A DNA stretch of 64,000 bases from Rhodobacterales bacterium HKCCE3408 (lineage in GTDB: Bacteria; Pseudomonadota; Alphaproteobacteria; Rhodobacterales; Rhodobacteraceae): the NCBI GenBank assembly GCA_015689705.1, contig WVSN01000001.1, positions 248,001 to 312,000 of the forward strand. The letters are read 5' to 3'. Below the pieces are notes generated by a model, which searched no databases, was not told the DNA's origin, and was given only the letters and a program-made list of their open reading frames with translations. A program made the translations under genes and the position numbers. Shown one piece after another: positions 16,837 through 26,681 of this stretch (within the stretch, counting starts at the first letter, position 1; each line of letters begins with the position of its first letter).

Positions 16837-18142
16837 GGTCATCATGCCGGCGCTCGGAATGGCGCAGGAAACCGGGCTGATCGTGACGTGGTTCAAGTCT
16901 GCGGGCGACCCGGTCGCCAGCGGCGACGCGCTGTTCGAGGTCGAGACGGACAAGGCCACGATGGAGGTCGAGGCGCAGGCCGACGGCTATCTGACCGACG
17001 TCTCGGCCGCTGCGGGCGACGAGGTGAAGGTCGGCTCGCGCATCGCGCTGATCTCGGAGGATGCGGAGGGATCGGGCGAGGCTGCACCGAAGAATACCGA
17101 ACCGGAACCCGCGGTGGCGCCGGCCGCCGCGCCGTCGGTCGAGGGCAAGGACGTCATCATGCCCGCGCTCGGCATGGCGCAGGATACCGGCCTGATCGTG
17201 GCCTGGCACAAGGCGCCGGGCGACGCGGTAGAGACTGGCGAGATCCTGTTCGAGGTCGAGACCGACAAGGCGACACAGGAGGTCGAGGCGGCTTCGTCCG
17301 GCTATCTGACGGCGCGCTTCGCTCAGGAAGGCGAGGCAGCACCGGTCGGTTCCGTCATCGCTGTGATCTCGGCCGAGGCGCCGGAAAATCCGGTCGATCA
17401 GAGCCTGGCCGATGCCACACCGTCCGCATCGAAACCGGCACCTGAGGCCGCAACCCCCGCCCCGGCGCCTGCGCCGGACACGAAGTCCGCACCCGCAAAG
17501 CAGCCGGCCCCGACCCCGCGGTCGAATGGCAGGATTCTCGCGTCACCCAAGGCACGGCGGATCGCGGCGGAGGAAGGGCTCGATCTCGCGCTTCTGCTCG
17601 AGGCGGGCCATCCCGAACCCTTCCACGTCAAGGACCTCGACACGCTCCGTCAGCTCGCGAAGGAGGCTCCGGCCGTGGCGACAGGTGCGGGCGTCGCGGC
17701 GGGCCTGCGGCTCGAAGCCGAGGTTCCGGCCGGCGCGTTCGACCGGTTCCTCTCGAAACTGTCCGCGTCGGACAAGGCCCCGTCCCGCGGCGCCATCCTC
17801 GCCACCTTCGCGGCCTCGGCGCTGCGGAACTCGACCGATCCGATCCGCGTTTCCTGTGCGGACGGCGATGGACGGTCGCAGACCTATCGCGACCCCGATC
17901 TTGGCGGCGTGGCAGAGGAGGACGGCGCGCCCGATCTTCTCGTCCGCGACCTGACCGGCAGCTTCGTGACGAGCGCCAGTCTGGGCGCCGGTGCCGTCCC
18001 GTCGCTGACCCTGACGCGGCGCGGCGGCGCGATCGTCGTCGTTCTCGACGCGGCGCCCGACCGGCTGTCGCCGGACGCGGCTGTCGCCCTTCTCACCGCA
18101 TTCGCCGCGCGGATCGACGATCCGCTGCGGGCCCTGCTCTGA
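16826..18142 (+). CDS. Double-lipoyl E2-like scaffold with a degenerate acyltransferase domain
   Basis: This 438-residue protein carries two lipoyl domains, each with an ETDKAT lipoylation site (Lys43 and Lys148), separated by Ala/Pro-rich linkers. A long Pro/Ala linker (about 190-230) leads to a peripheral-subunit-binding-like segment (RILASPKARRIAAEEGLDL) without the usual GTGPGGRI end. The C-terminal 150 residues look like a remnant of the E2 catalytic fold (DLTGSFVTS...PSLTLTRRGGAIVVVL) but lack the HxxxDG or HxxxNG active-site motif. It probably supplies the swinging arms while the separate E2 at 19599 supplies catalysis. The start ATG 16826 lies inside the E1 beta gene. Confidence 0.88.
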   Translation: MPHEVIMPALGMAQETGLIVTWFKSAGDPVASGDALFEVETDKATMEVEAQADGYLTDVSAAAGDEVKVGSRIALISEDAEGSGEAAPKNTEPEPAVAPAAAPSVEGKDVIMPALGMAQDTGLIVAWHKAPGDAVETGEILFEVETDKATQEVEAASSGYLTARFAQEGEAAPVGSVIAVISAEAPENPVDQSLADATPSASKPAPEAATPAPAPAPDTKSAPAKQPAPTPRSNGRILASPKARRIAAEEGLDLALLLEAGHPEPFHVKDLDTLRQLAKEAPAVATGAGVAAGLRLEAEVPAGAFDRFLSKLSASDKAPSRGAILATFAASALRNSTDPIRVSCADGDGRSQTYRDPDLGGVAEEDGAPDLLVRDLTGSFVTSASLGAGAVPSLTLTRRGGAIVVVLDAAPDRLSPDAAVALLTAFAARIDDPLRALL

Positions 18143-18157
18143 CCCGAGGTATCCGAT

Positions 18158-19588
18158 ATGGACTATACCGATCTCTACATCGACGGCGGCTGGCACAAGG
18201 GCGCCGGTAACGAGCGCTTCGACGTGCTGAACCCAGCGACCGAGGAGGTGCTGGCCTCCGTCGCGTCCGCCGACATCGCTGATGCCGACGCGGCGCTCGA
18301 CGCCGCGGAAAAGGCCATGGCCGACTGGGCGTCGCGGAAGCCGCGCGAGCGGTCCGAAGTTCTGCGCAAGGCGTGGGAGCTGATGACCGCCCGGCTCGAA
18401 CATTTCGCGAAGCTCATCACGCTGGAAAACGGCAAGGCGAAGAACGACGCGATGGGTGAGGCCGCCTATGCGGCCGAGTTCTTCCGCTGGTTCGCGGAAG
18501 AAGCCGTGCGGGCCGACGGACTGATCACCCACGCCCCGGCCTCCGGTGCGCGGATCGTCGTTCAGCACAAGCCCGCCGGTCTCGCGGTTCTGGTCACGCC
18601 GTGGAACTACCCGGCAGCGATGGGCACGCGGAAGATCGCACCTGCGCTCGCCGCCGGGTGCGGGGTCATTATCAAGCCCGCTTCCGAGACGCCGCTTACC
18701 ATGCTGGCACTCATGCCGCTGCTCGAGGAGGCCGGCGTGCCGGCGGGTCTCGTCAACGTGCTGCCATCGAAGCGGACGGGCGCGCTTGTCGATCACATGC
18801 TGCACGACCCGCGGGTGCGCGTGATCTCGTTCACCGGCTCGACCGGCGTCGGCCGGAAGCTTCTGCATTCCGCCGCCGACCAGGTGCTGAAGCCGGCGAT
18901 GGAGCTTGGCGGCAACGCGCCGCTGATCGTCTTCGAGGACGCCGATCTCGACACGGCGGTCGAGGGCGCGATGATGGCGAAGATGCGCAATCTCGGCGAG
19001 GCCTGCACGGCCGCCAACCGGTTCTACATTCACGAAAAGATTGCCGAGCCGTTCACCGAGAAATTCACCTCGGCGATGAAGAAGCTGAAGGTTGGCAATG
19101 GGCTGGAGGACGGCATCGATGTCGGGCCGCTCGTCAATGCCGATACGCGTGACAAGGTCGCGGCCTTCGTGCAGGACGCGCTCGACAAGGGTGCCGAGCT
19201 GCGGCTCGGCGGGGTGGTGCCCAACACAAAGGGGTATTTCTATCCTCCGACGGTGCTGACGAACGTGCCCGAGACCGCCGAATGCGTCCATGACGAGATC
19301 TTCGGCCCGGTCGCAGCGCTTCAGACATTCTCGGACCAGGAAGACGTGATCCGGCGCGCGAACGACACCGAATACGGCCTCGTCGCCTATGTCTTCTCCG
19401 AGGACATGCGGCGCGCGATGCGGGTCTGCGAACGGCTGGAATACGGCATGGTCGGCCTGAACCGCGGGCTTGTCTCCGACCCGGCCGCACCGTTCGGCGG
19501 CGTGAAGCAGTCGGGCCTCGGCCGCGAGGGCGGGCATGAGGGCATGCTGGAGTTCATGGAGACCCAGTACATTTCGGCGAACTGGTGA
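18158..19588 (+). CDS. NAD(P)-dependent aldehyde dehydrogenase (succinate-semialdehyde type)
   Basis: This 476-residue ALDH has all key residues: Asn150 in TPWNYP, general base Glu249 in MELGGNAP, and nucleophile Cys283 in GEACTAANR. Its overall pattern matches the GabD/succinate-semialdehyde branch. That branch is broad, so the true aldehyde is uncertain. Set between the two E2-type genes, it most likely oxidises the aldehyde released when the lipoyl complex cleaves a ketol. It starts 15 bases after the scaffold gene, and its stop is 10 bases before the next start. Confidence 0.92.
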   Translation: MDYTDLYIDGGWHKGAGNERFDVLNPATEEVLASVASADIADADAALDAAEKAMADWASRKPRERSEVLRKAWELMTARLEHFAKLITLENGKAKNDAMGEAAYAAEFFRWFAEEAVRADGLITHAPASGARIVVQHKPAGLAVLVTPWNYPAAMGTRKIAPALAAGCGVIIKPASETPLTMLALMPLLEEAGVPAGLVNVLPSKRTGALVDHMLHDPRVRVISFTGSTGVGRKLLHSAADQVLKPAMELGGNAPLIVFEDADLDTAVEGAMMAKMRNLGEACTAANRFYIHEKIAEPFTEKFTSAMKKLKVGNGLEDGIDVGPLVNADTRDKVAAFVQDALDKGAELRLGGVVPNTKGYFYPPTVLTNVPETAECVHDEIFGPVAALQTFSDQEDVIRRANDTEYGLVAYVFSEDMRRAMRVCERLEYGMVGLNRGLVSDPAAPFGGVKQSGLGREGGHEGMLEFMETQYISANW

Positions 19589-19598
19589 GGATGGCGCG

Positions 19599-20507
19599 AT
19601 GTCAGTGAGATCGAGCCCGAGCACCCGGTCCTATGCGGCGCAGAAGGGCCTGTCTGTCGAGGAGATCGCGCAGTCTGCGGGCCGCGAGACGATCGGTCGG
19701 GAAGACGTAGACGCGCATATCTCGGGTGGGGGTGCGCCCGCTTCGTCGGGGCCGGCGGCCAACCATGCGCGTTACTGGGACGTTCCGCATGCCGAGTTCG
19801 GGCCCGTGAAGACCGAGCCCGTGTCGCGCTTCGCGAAGCTCGCGGCTGACAACCTGTCGGCAGCCAACGCCACGATCCCGCAGGTCACCCACCACGATCA
19901 GGCCGATATGCGCGCGGTCGAGGCGTTTCGAGCAAAGATGAAGCCAGAGGCTTCCGCGCGCGGCACGCGGCTGACCGCGCTCGCTTTCCACGTCAAGACA
20001 CTGGCCCGCTGCCTGCGCGACTTCCCGAAGTTCAACGCCTCGCTCGATCCCAAAGGCGAGACGATGATCCTGAAGGATTTCGTGCATGTCGGGATCGCCG
20101 TCGACACGCCGCACGGCCTGATGGTTCCGGTAATCCGGAACGCGGACCAGAAGGGACTGTTCGCCATCGCCGACGAGATCTTCGACCTGGCCAGCCGGGC
20201 GCAGGCCCGGAAGATTCAGCCGAACGAGATGGGCGGCGCGTCGATGTCGATCTCGAACCTCGGCGGGATCGGCGGAACCGCCTTCACGCCCATCGTCAAC
20301 CCGCCCGAGGTCGCGATCCTCGGCCTGACGCGGACCGACACGGTGCCGCGGTGGGAGGATGGCGCCTGGGTGCCGGTTCCGATGGTCCCGCTCGACCTCA
20401 GCTACGACCACCGGGTCATCAACGGCGCCGACGCAGCGCGCTTTCTTGCGCGCTACGCCGAGCTTCTGGCCGATCCGGTGCGGCTGATTGCCTTTCCGGC
20501 GGAATAG
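19599..20507 (+). CDS. Catalytic E2 acyltransferase core without lipoyl domain
   Basis: This 302-residue protein starts with a partial peripheral-subunit-binding domain (SYAAQKGLSVEEIAQS..GRETIGREDVDAHI) and a short linker. The complete E2 catalytic domain follows, ending in LSYDHRVINGADAARFL with the active-site histidine. It resembles the E. coli/Azotobacter AceF branch. It has no lipoyl domain, so it must use lipoyl arms carried by another protein, most simply the scaffold at 16826. GTGAGGA lies upstream of ATG 19599. It is the last gene of the rightward operon and ends 3 bases from the convergent copA. No E3 gene is present, so E3 must come from another complex. Confidence 0.9.
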   Translation: MSVRSSPSTRSYAAQKGLSVEEIAQSAGRETIGREDVDAHISGGGAPASSGPAANHARYWDVPHAEFGPVKTEPVSRFAKLAADNLSAANATIPQVTHHDQADMRAVEAFRAKMKPEASARGTRLTALAFHVKTLARCLRDFPKFNASLDPKGETMILKDFVHVGIAVDTPHGLMVPVIRNADQKGLFAIADEIFDLASRAQARKIQPNEMGGASMSISNLGGIGGTAFTPIVNPPEVAILGLTRTDTVPRWEDGAWVPVPMVPLDLSYDHRVINGADAARFLARYAELLADPVRLIAFPAE

Positions 20508-20510
20508 CCG

Positions 20511-22991
<2,481 letters not shown>

Positions 22992-23030
22992 GATGCGCTC
23001 CGCGCGTTTGCAATTCCCTATGTGACCGAC

Positions 23031-23061
23031 CATGTAGGGGTTCCAGCAACTGGAAGGTCAA
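23031..23061 (-). promoter_or_regulatory. CueR-type promoter of copA
   Basis: Read on the minus strand, TTGACC (23061-23056) is the -35 and TACATG (23036-23031) the -10. The spacer is exactly 19 bp and contains the dyad TTCCAGTTGCTGGAA. A 19-bp spacer with a central dyad is the hallmark of MerR-family activation. The predicted transcript would start about 30 bases before ATG 22991. Confidence 0.85.
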
Positions 23062-23077
23062 GAGGTGATTTTTCACG

Positions 23078-23108
23078 TTGACCTTCCAGCGGGTGGAAGC
23101 TTTACAGC
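23078..23108 (+). promoter_or_regulatory. CueR-type promoter of the cueR operon
   Basis: TTGACC (23078-23083) and TACAGC (23103-23108) are separated by a 19-bp spacer containing TTCCAGCGGGTGGAA. It has the same architecture as the copA promoter 16 bases away on the other strand. CueR therefore probably controls itself together with the cytochrome, CopC and CopD genes. Confidence 0.83.
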
Positions 23109-23130
23109 CGCATCAACTGGAGGGCCGAAG

Positions 23131-23523
23131 ATGAATATCGGTGATGTTTCCCAGGCCAGCGGATTGCCGGCCAAGACCATTCGCTACTACGAGGATATCG
23201 GCCTCGTCCTGCCTTTGCGCGGAGGCAACGGCTACCGCGATTTCCGCGAGTCGGACGTGCACAAACTGACATTCGTATCCCGCGCCCGGTCCCTCGGCTT
23301 CTCGATCGAGGAATGCAGGATGCTCCTGTCGCTCTATGAGGACCGCACGCGTGCCAGCGCCGACGTGAAGGACGTGGCCCGGTCCACGCTCGACCGGATC
23401 GAGGTCAAGATCGCGGAACTGAACGCGATGAAGGCGACGCTGTCGACGCTGGTCAAGAAGTGCCACGGCGACGACAGGCCGGATTGCCCGATCCTCGACA
23501 ATCTCTCGGAAGCGCCCGCATGA
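23131..23523 (+). CDS. cueR: Copper-responsive MerR-family regulator
   Basis: This 130-residue protein has the MerR winged helix (MNIGDVSQASGLPAKTIRYYEDIGLV), a dimerisation helix, and a metal loop C-HGDDRPD-C. The seven-residue gap between the cysteines is that of Cu(I)-sensing CueR. It would twist the 19-bp-spacer promoters into an active form when copper binds. ATG 23131 has GGAGGG upstream. Its stop overlaps the next start (ATGA), an unusual direct coupling to a cytochrome gene. Confidence 0.93.
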   Translation: MNIGDVSQASGLPAKTIRYYEDIGLVLPLRGGNGYRDFRESDVHKLTFVSRARSLGFSIEECRMLLSLYEDRTRASADVKDVARSTLDRIEVKIAELNAMKATLSTLVKKCHGDDRPDCPILDNLSEAPA

Positions 23524-23906
23524 GGCCGCTGATCCTCGCGACCATCGCGGTGGTGCTGATCGCTGCCGCCGGCATCTGGTACGGGGCGGGCGAATCCGGT
23601 GCGCAATCCGGCAGCGCCGCCGCACCGACCATGGTCGCCGCGGGCGAAGCGCTGTTCGACGCCAACTGCGCCGTCTGCCACGGCTCCGCAGGCACCGGAA
23701 CGAACCAGGGGCCGCCGCTCGTGCACATCATCTACGAACCATCGCATCACGGCGACATGTCGTTCCTCATGGCCGCGCAGAACGGCGTGCGCGCGCATCA
23801 CTGGCAGTTCGGCAACATGCCTCCGGTCGAGGGCGTGAGCGAAGACGACGTCGCCGCCATCGTTACCTACATCCGGTCGCTCCAGCGTGAGGCCGGCATC
23901 TTCTGA
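23520..23906 (+). CDS. Small c-type cytochrome
   Basis: This 128-residue protein has an N-terminal membrane anchor or signal (residues about 5-22), then a class I cytochrome c domain with one heme motif, CAVCH, and a likely axial methionine in GNMPPV. It has several extra histidines (EPSHHGDM, RAHHWQF) that could bind copper. It is translationally coupled to cueR and precedes copC and copD, so it may take part in periplasmic copper oxidation or electron transfer. The precise role is unknown. Confidence 0.88.
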   Translation: MRPLILATIAVVLIAAAGIWYGAGESGAQSGSAAAPTMVAAGEALFDANCAVCHGSAGTGTNQGPPLVHIIYEPSHHGDMSFLMAAQNGVRAHHWQFGNMPPVEGVSEDDVAAIVTYIRSLQREAGIF

Positions 23907-23922
23907 AAACGGGACAGTAACC

Positions 23923-24270
23923 ATGACATCGAGAGTGTTTCTCGGCGCGGCTGCCGCGCTTCTTCTTTCTGCATCCACGGCCCTGGCGCATTCCGACCAG
24001 ATCGGCTCCGAACCGGAGGCCGGGTCCGTCGTGACCGAGGCGCTGGCGACCATCGCGCTGCAATTCGATGAACCGGTCCGCGTGACCCGGGCCCTTCTGA
24101 CCGGCCCGGACGGAACGGAACTGGATCTCTCCGGACCGATGGATGAAAGCGACCACTGGGAAGTGGACGCGCCGGAGTTGGTGACAGGTGACTGGCTTCT
24201 GGATTGGCGCGGCTTGTCGGCCGATGGCCACCCGGTCCGCGGCACCGTCCCGTTCGAGATCGGATACTGA
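23923..24270 (+). CDS. copC: Periplasmic copper-binding protein CopC
   Basis: This 115-residue protein has a signal peptide ending ALA, so the mature protein starts with His (HSDQIGSEPEAGS), the N-terminal copper-ligand pattern of CopC. A second conserved His is in SADGHPVRGTVPF near the C-terminus. It would bind Cu(II) in the periplasm and hand it to CopD. It starts 16 bases after the cytochrome stop and is followed by copD 6 bases later. Confidence 0.92.
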   Translation: MTSRVFLGAAAALLLSASTALAHSDQIGSEPEAGSVVTEALATIALQFDEPVRVTRALLTGPDGTELDLSGPMDESDHWEVDAPELVTGDWLLDWRGLSADGHPVRGTVPFEIGY

Positions 24271-24276
24271 GGTTTC

Positions 24277-25158
24277 ATGCTGGCGGCGCTCGCCTCGCTC
24301 GACGGCATCCAGATGGTCTCGGCGCTGGTCAAGGCGCTGACCTATGTCTCGGTGCTGGTCGCGGCGGGCTCGGTGCTCGTTCTTGTCGCGATCCCGGAGT
24401 TTGACGAGCCCGCGCAACGGACCCTCCGGCGCGCGGCTGTCGCGACCGCGCTGATCGGCATTCTCTTCACTGCGGCGCGGCTGCCCGTCCGGGCGGCGTT
24501 CCTCTGGGGCGGAGCAGACGGCGCCACCGATCCCGCGATGCTCGGGATCGTCGCCGACAGCCCTCTCGGCACCGCCGCCGTCTGGCGTGTTCCCGCGCTG
24601 GTCGCGATCTGCGCGGCCGCTTTCGACCGCCCTTGGGCGCGCGCCGTCGCCTGTCTCGGAGTGCTTCTCGTCGCCGGGACCTTCGCCATGCGGGGCCACG
24701 CCGTCGGTGAACCGCGGACCGGTCTTGCCGTGCTCTACAGCGTGCACGTGCTGGCGGCCGGCTTCTGGATCGGGGCGTTCCTGCCATTGCAGAGCATGGC
24801 CTTGCGCGACCCGGTCGCCGCAGCCCCGGCGGCCGAACGCTTCGCGAAAATGGCGCTCTGGGCCGTGGCGGCTCTGATCGCGGCCGGGGTGGCGATCCTC
24901 TTTCTGCTGACCGGCGATCCGCTCGCCGCGCTCGAAACGCCCTGGGGCCGGTTTCTCACGGCGAAGATCGCGCTCGTCGCCGGTCTTCTGGGGCTTGCCG
25001 CGCTCAACAAGCTCCGCCTGACACCACTGATGCGGCGCACCGCGGACGGAAGGGCGCTCGCCCGGTCGATCCGGTGGGAAATGGCCGTCGCAGGGCTGAT
25101 CCTCCTCGCGACGGCCGCGCTTACCACGGTCGCGTCGCCGGAACATGCCGGGATGTAG
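24277..25158 (+). CDS. copD: CopD-family copper membrane protein
   Basis: This 293-residue inner-membrane protein has about eight hydrophobic segments. Family features include MRGHAVGE, YSVHVLAAGFWIGAF and a late KIALVAGLLGLAALNKLRL. CopD works with CopC in moving copper across the inner membrane. It is the last gene of the cueR operon. No clear terminator follows in the 113 bases before the decarboxylase gene, which show no convincing gene either. Confidence 0.9.
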   Translation: MLAALASLDGIQMVSALVKALTYVSVLVAAGSVLVLVAIPEFDEPAQRTLRRAAVATALIGILFTAARLPVRAAFLWGGADGATDPAMLGIVADSPLGTAAVWRVPALVAICAAAFDRPWARAVACLGVLLVAGTFAMRGHAVGEPRTGLAVLYSVHVLAAGFWIGAFLPLQSMALRDPVAAAPAAERFAKMALWAVAALIAAGVAILFLLTGDPLAALETPWGRFLTAKIALVAGLLGLAALNKLRLTPLMRRTADGRALARSIRWEMAVAGLILLATAALTTVASPEHAGM

Positions 25159-25271
25159 GCCCAGACGTCGCGGTATCTTTCCCGGGTCAGACGGCTGTGC
25201 CAGAACCGGTCGCGAGTGACGTCATATCGAGAGGATTCCGACATGCCGGATAGCGCCGAAGGCCGGATCTC

Positions 25272-26681
25272 ATGAGCTCCACGATGGACAACGAGGCGTT
25301 CGAGGAATGGTCGGTCCGCGCCGCGCGGTGGGGGGCCGAATACCGTGCCGGCCTTTCCGACCGCCCGGTCCGCGCCCGGACCGAGCCCGGAGAGATCTAC
25401 CGCGCCGTTCCGTCGTCTCCGCCCGAGGCCGGCGCGCCGATGGACGAGATCTTCGCCGATTTCGAGCGGCTGATCCTGCCCGGCATGACGCACTGGCAGC
25501 ATCCCCGGTTCTTCGCCTATTTCCCCTCCAACGCTGCGCCCGCTTCGGTCGTGGCCGAATACCTCGTCACCGCGATGGCCGCCCAGTGCATGCTCTGGCA
25601 GACCTCGCCTGCGGCGACGGAGCTCGAAACGCGGATGATGGAATGGCTGCGCGACGCGGTCGGCCTGCCGTCCGGTTTTTCGGGCGTGATCCAGGACAGC
25701 GCATCATCGGCGACGCTGGCGGCGGTACTGGTCATGCGCGAACTCGCGACCGAGCGGCGGGGGAACACGGCCGGCCTCGCCGGCGGGCCACGGCTCCGGG
25801 TCTATTGCTCCGACCAGGTGCATTCCTCGATCGACCGCGCGATCTGGATTTCCGGGATCGGGCAGGAGAACCTCGTGAAGGTGCCGGCCGATCTGGCCAC
25901 CGGCGCGCTGCCGGCCAAGGCGCTCGAAGCGGCGATCCGGGCCGATCTGGCCGCGGGCCACGTTCCGGCGGGTCTCGTCGCCTGCACCGGCGGGACCGGG
26001 ACCGGCGCGTGCGACGACATCGCCGCGCTCATCCCCGTCGCCCGCGCCCACGATCTCTACGTCCATGTCGACGCGGCCTGGGCCGGGGCGGCGATGATCT
26101 GCCCGGAATTCCGGACGCTCTGGGCCGGTGTCGAAGAGGCGGACTCGATCGTCTTCAACCCGCACAAATGGCTCGGCGCCTCGTTCGATTGCTCGGCGCA
26201 TCTCGTGCGGGACCCCGAGGCGCTGGTGCGCACGCTCGCCATTCAGCCGGAATACCTGAAGACGCATGGCCGCGAAGGCATCGTGAACTATTCCGAATGG
26301 TCGATCCCGCTCGGCCGCCGGTTCCGGGCCCTGAAGCTCTGGTTCCTCCTGCGCCATCACGGGCTGGACGGATTGCGCGGGATCATACGCAACCACGTCG
26401 ACTGGACGCGCGCCCTGTGTGAGCGCCTGCGCGCCACGCCGGGGATCGAGATCACGACCGAACCGGTCCTCGCGCTCTTCAGCTTCCGGCGCGACGGCGC
26501 GAGCGATGAGGAGACCATCGCCCATGTCGGCGCGATCAACGACGACGGTCGCATCTACCTGACCCAGACCCGCGCGCAGGGTCGCATGGTGATCCGCTTC
26601 ACCGCCGGGAGTTTCGCGATGACCGAGGCCGATGCGGATATCGCCTACGACGCGATCCTCGCCGGCCTCGGAATGGGCTAG
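25272..26681 (+). CDS. PLP-dependent group II decarboxylase (aromatic amino acid type)
   Basis: This 469-residue enzyme has the group II decarboxylase pattern: THWQHPRFFAYFP, the VDAAWAG site with Asp267 for the pyridine nitrogen, and FNPHKW with Lys299 as the PLP lysine. It matches the aromatic-L-amino-acid/tyrosine decarboxylase family, which makes amines and CO2. Some relatives are aldehyde synthases, so activity is uncertain. Starts at 25272 or 25284 are both possible. Its stop shares the bases CTAG with the stop of the convergent CheB-CheR gene. Confidence 0.88.
   Translation: MSSTMDNEAFEEWSVRAARWGAEYRAGLSDRPVRARTEPGEIYRAVPSSPPEAGAPMDEIFADFERLILPGMTHWQHPRFFAYFPSNAAPASVVAEYLVTAMAAQCMLWQTSPAATELETRMMEWLRDAVGLPSGFSGVIQDSASSATLAAVLVMRELATERRGNTAGLAGGPRLRVYCSDQVHSSIDRAIWISGIGQENLVKVPADLATGALPAKALEAAIRADLAAGHVPAGLVACTGGTGTGACDDIAALIPVARAHDLYVHVDAAWAGAAMICPEFRTLWAGVEEADSIVFNPHKWLGASFDCSAHLVRDPEALVRTLAIQPEYLKTHGREGIVNYSEWSIPLGRRFRALKLWFLLRHHGLDGLRGIIRNHVDWTRALCERLRATPGIEITTEPVLALFSFRRDGASDEETIAHVGAINDDGRIYLTQTRAQGRMVIRFTAGSFAMTEADADIAYDAILAGLGMG

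Noticed and set aside
19599-20507. Asn instead of Asp in the E2 active-site motif (DHRVING)
   Set aside because: Asn at this place also occurs in the Azotobacter/Pseudomonas pyruvate dehydrogenase E2, so it is a known variant and not a sign of lost activity.
22992-23033. Longer copA reading frame starting at ATG 23033
   Set aside because: That ATG lies within the -10 element of the copA promoter, so it would not be transcribed as a start.
25159-25271. Leftward short frame between copD and the decarboxylase (begins MSESSRYDVTRDRFWHSRL)
   Set aside because: The start looks protein-like, but it lacks a ribosome binding site and soon runs antisense to copD. Could be a chance frame or a tiny remnant; not supportable.
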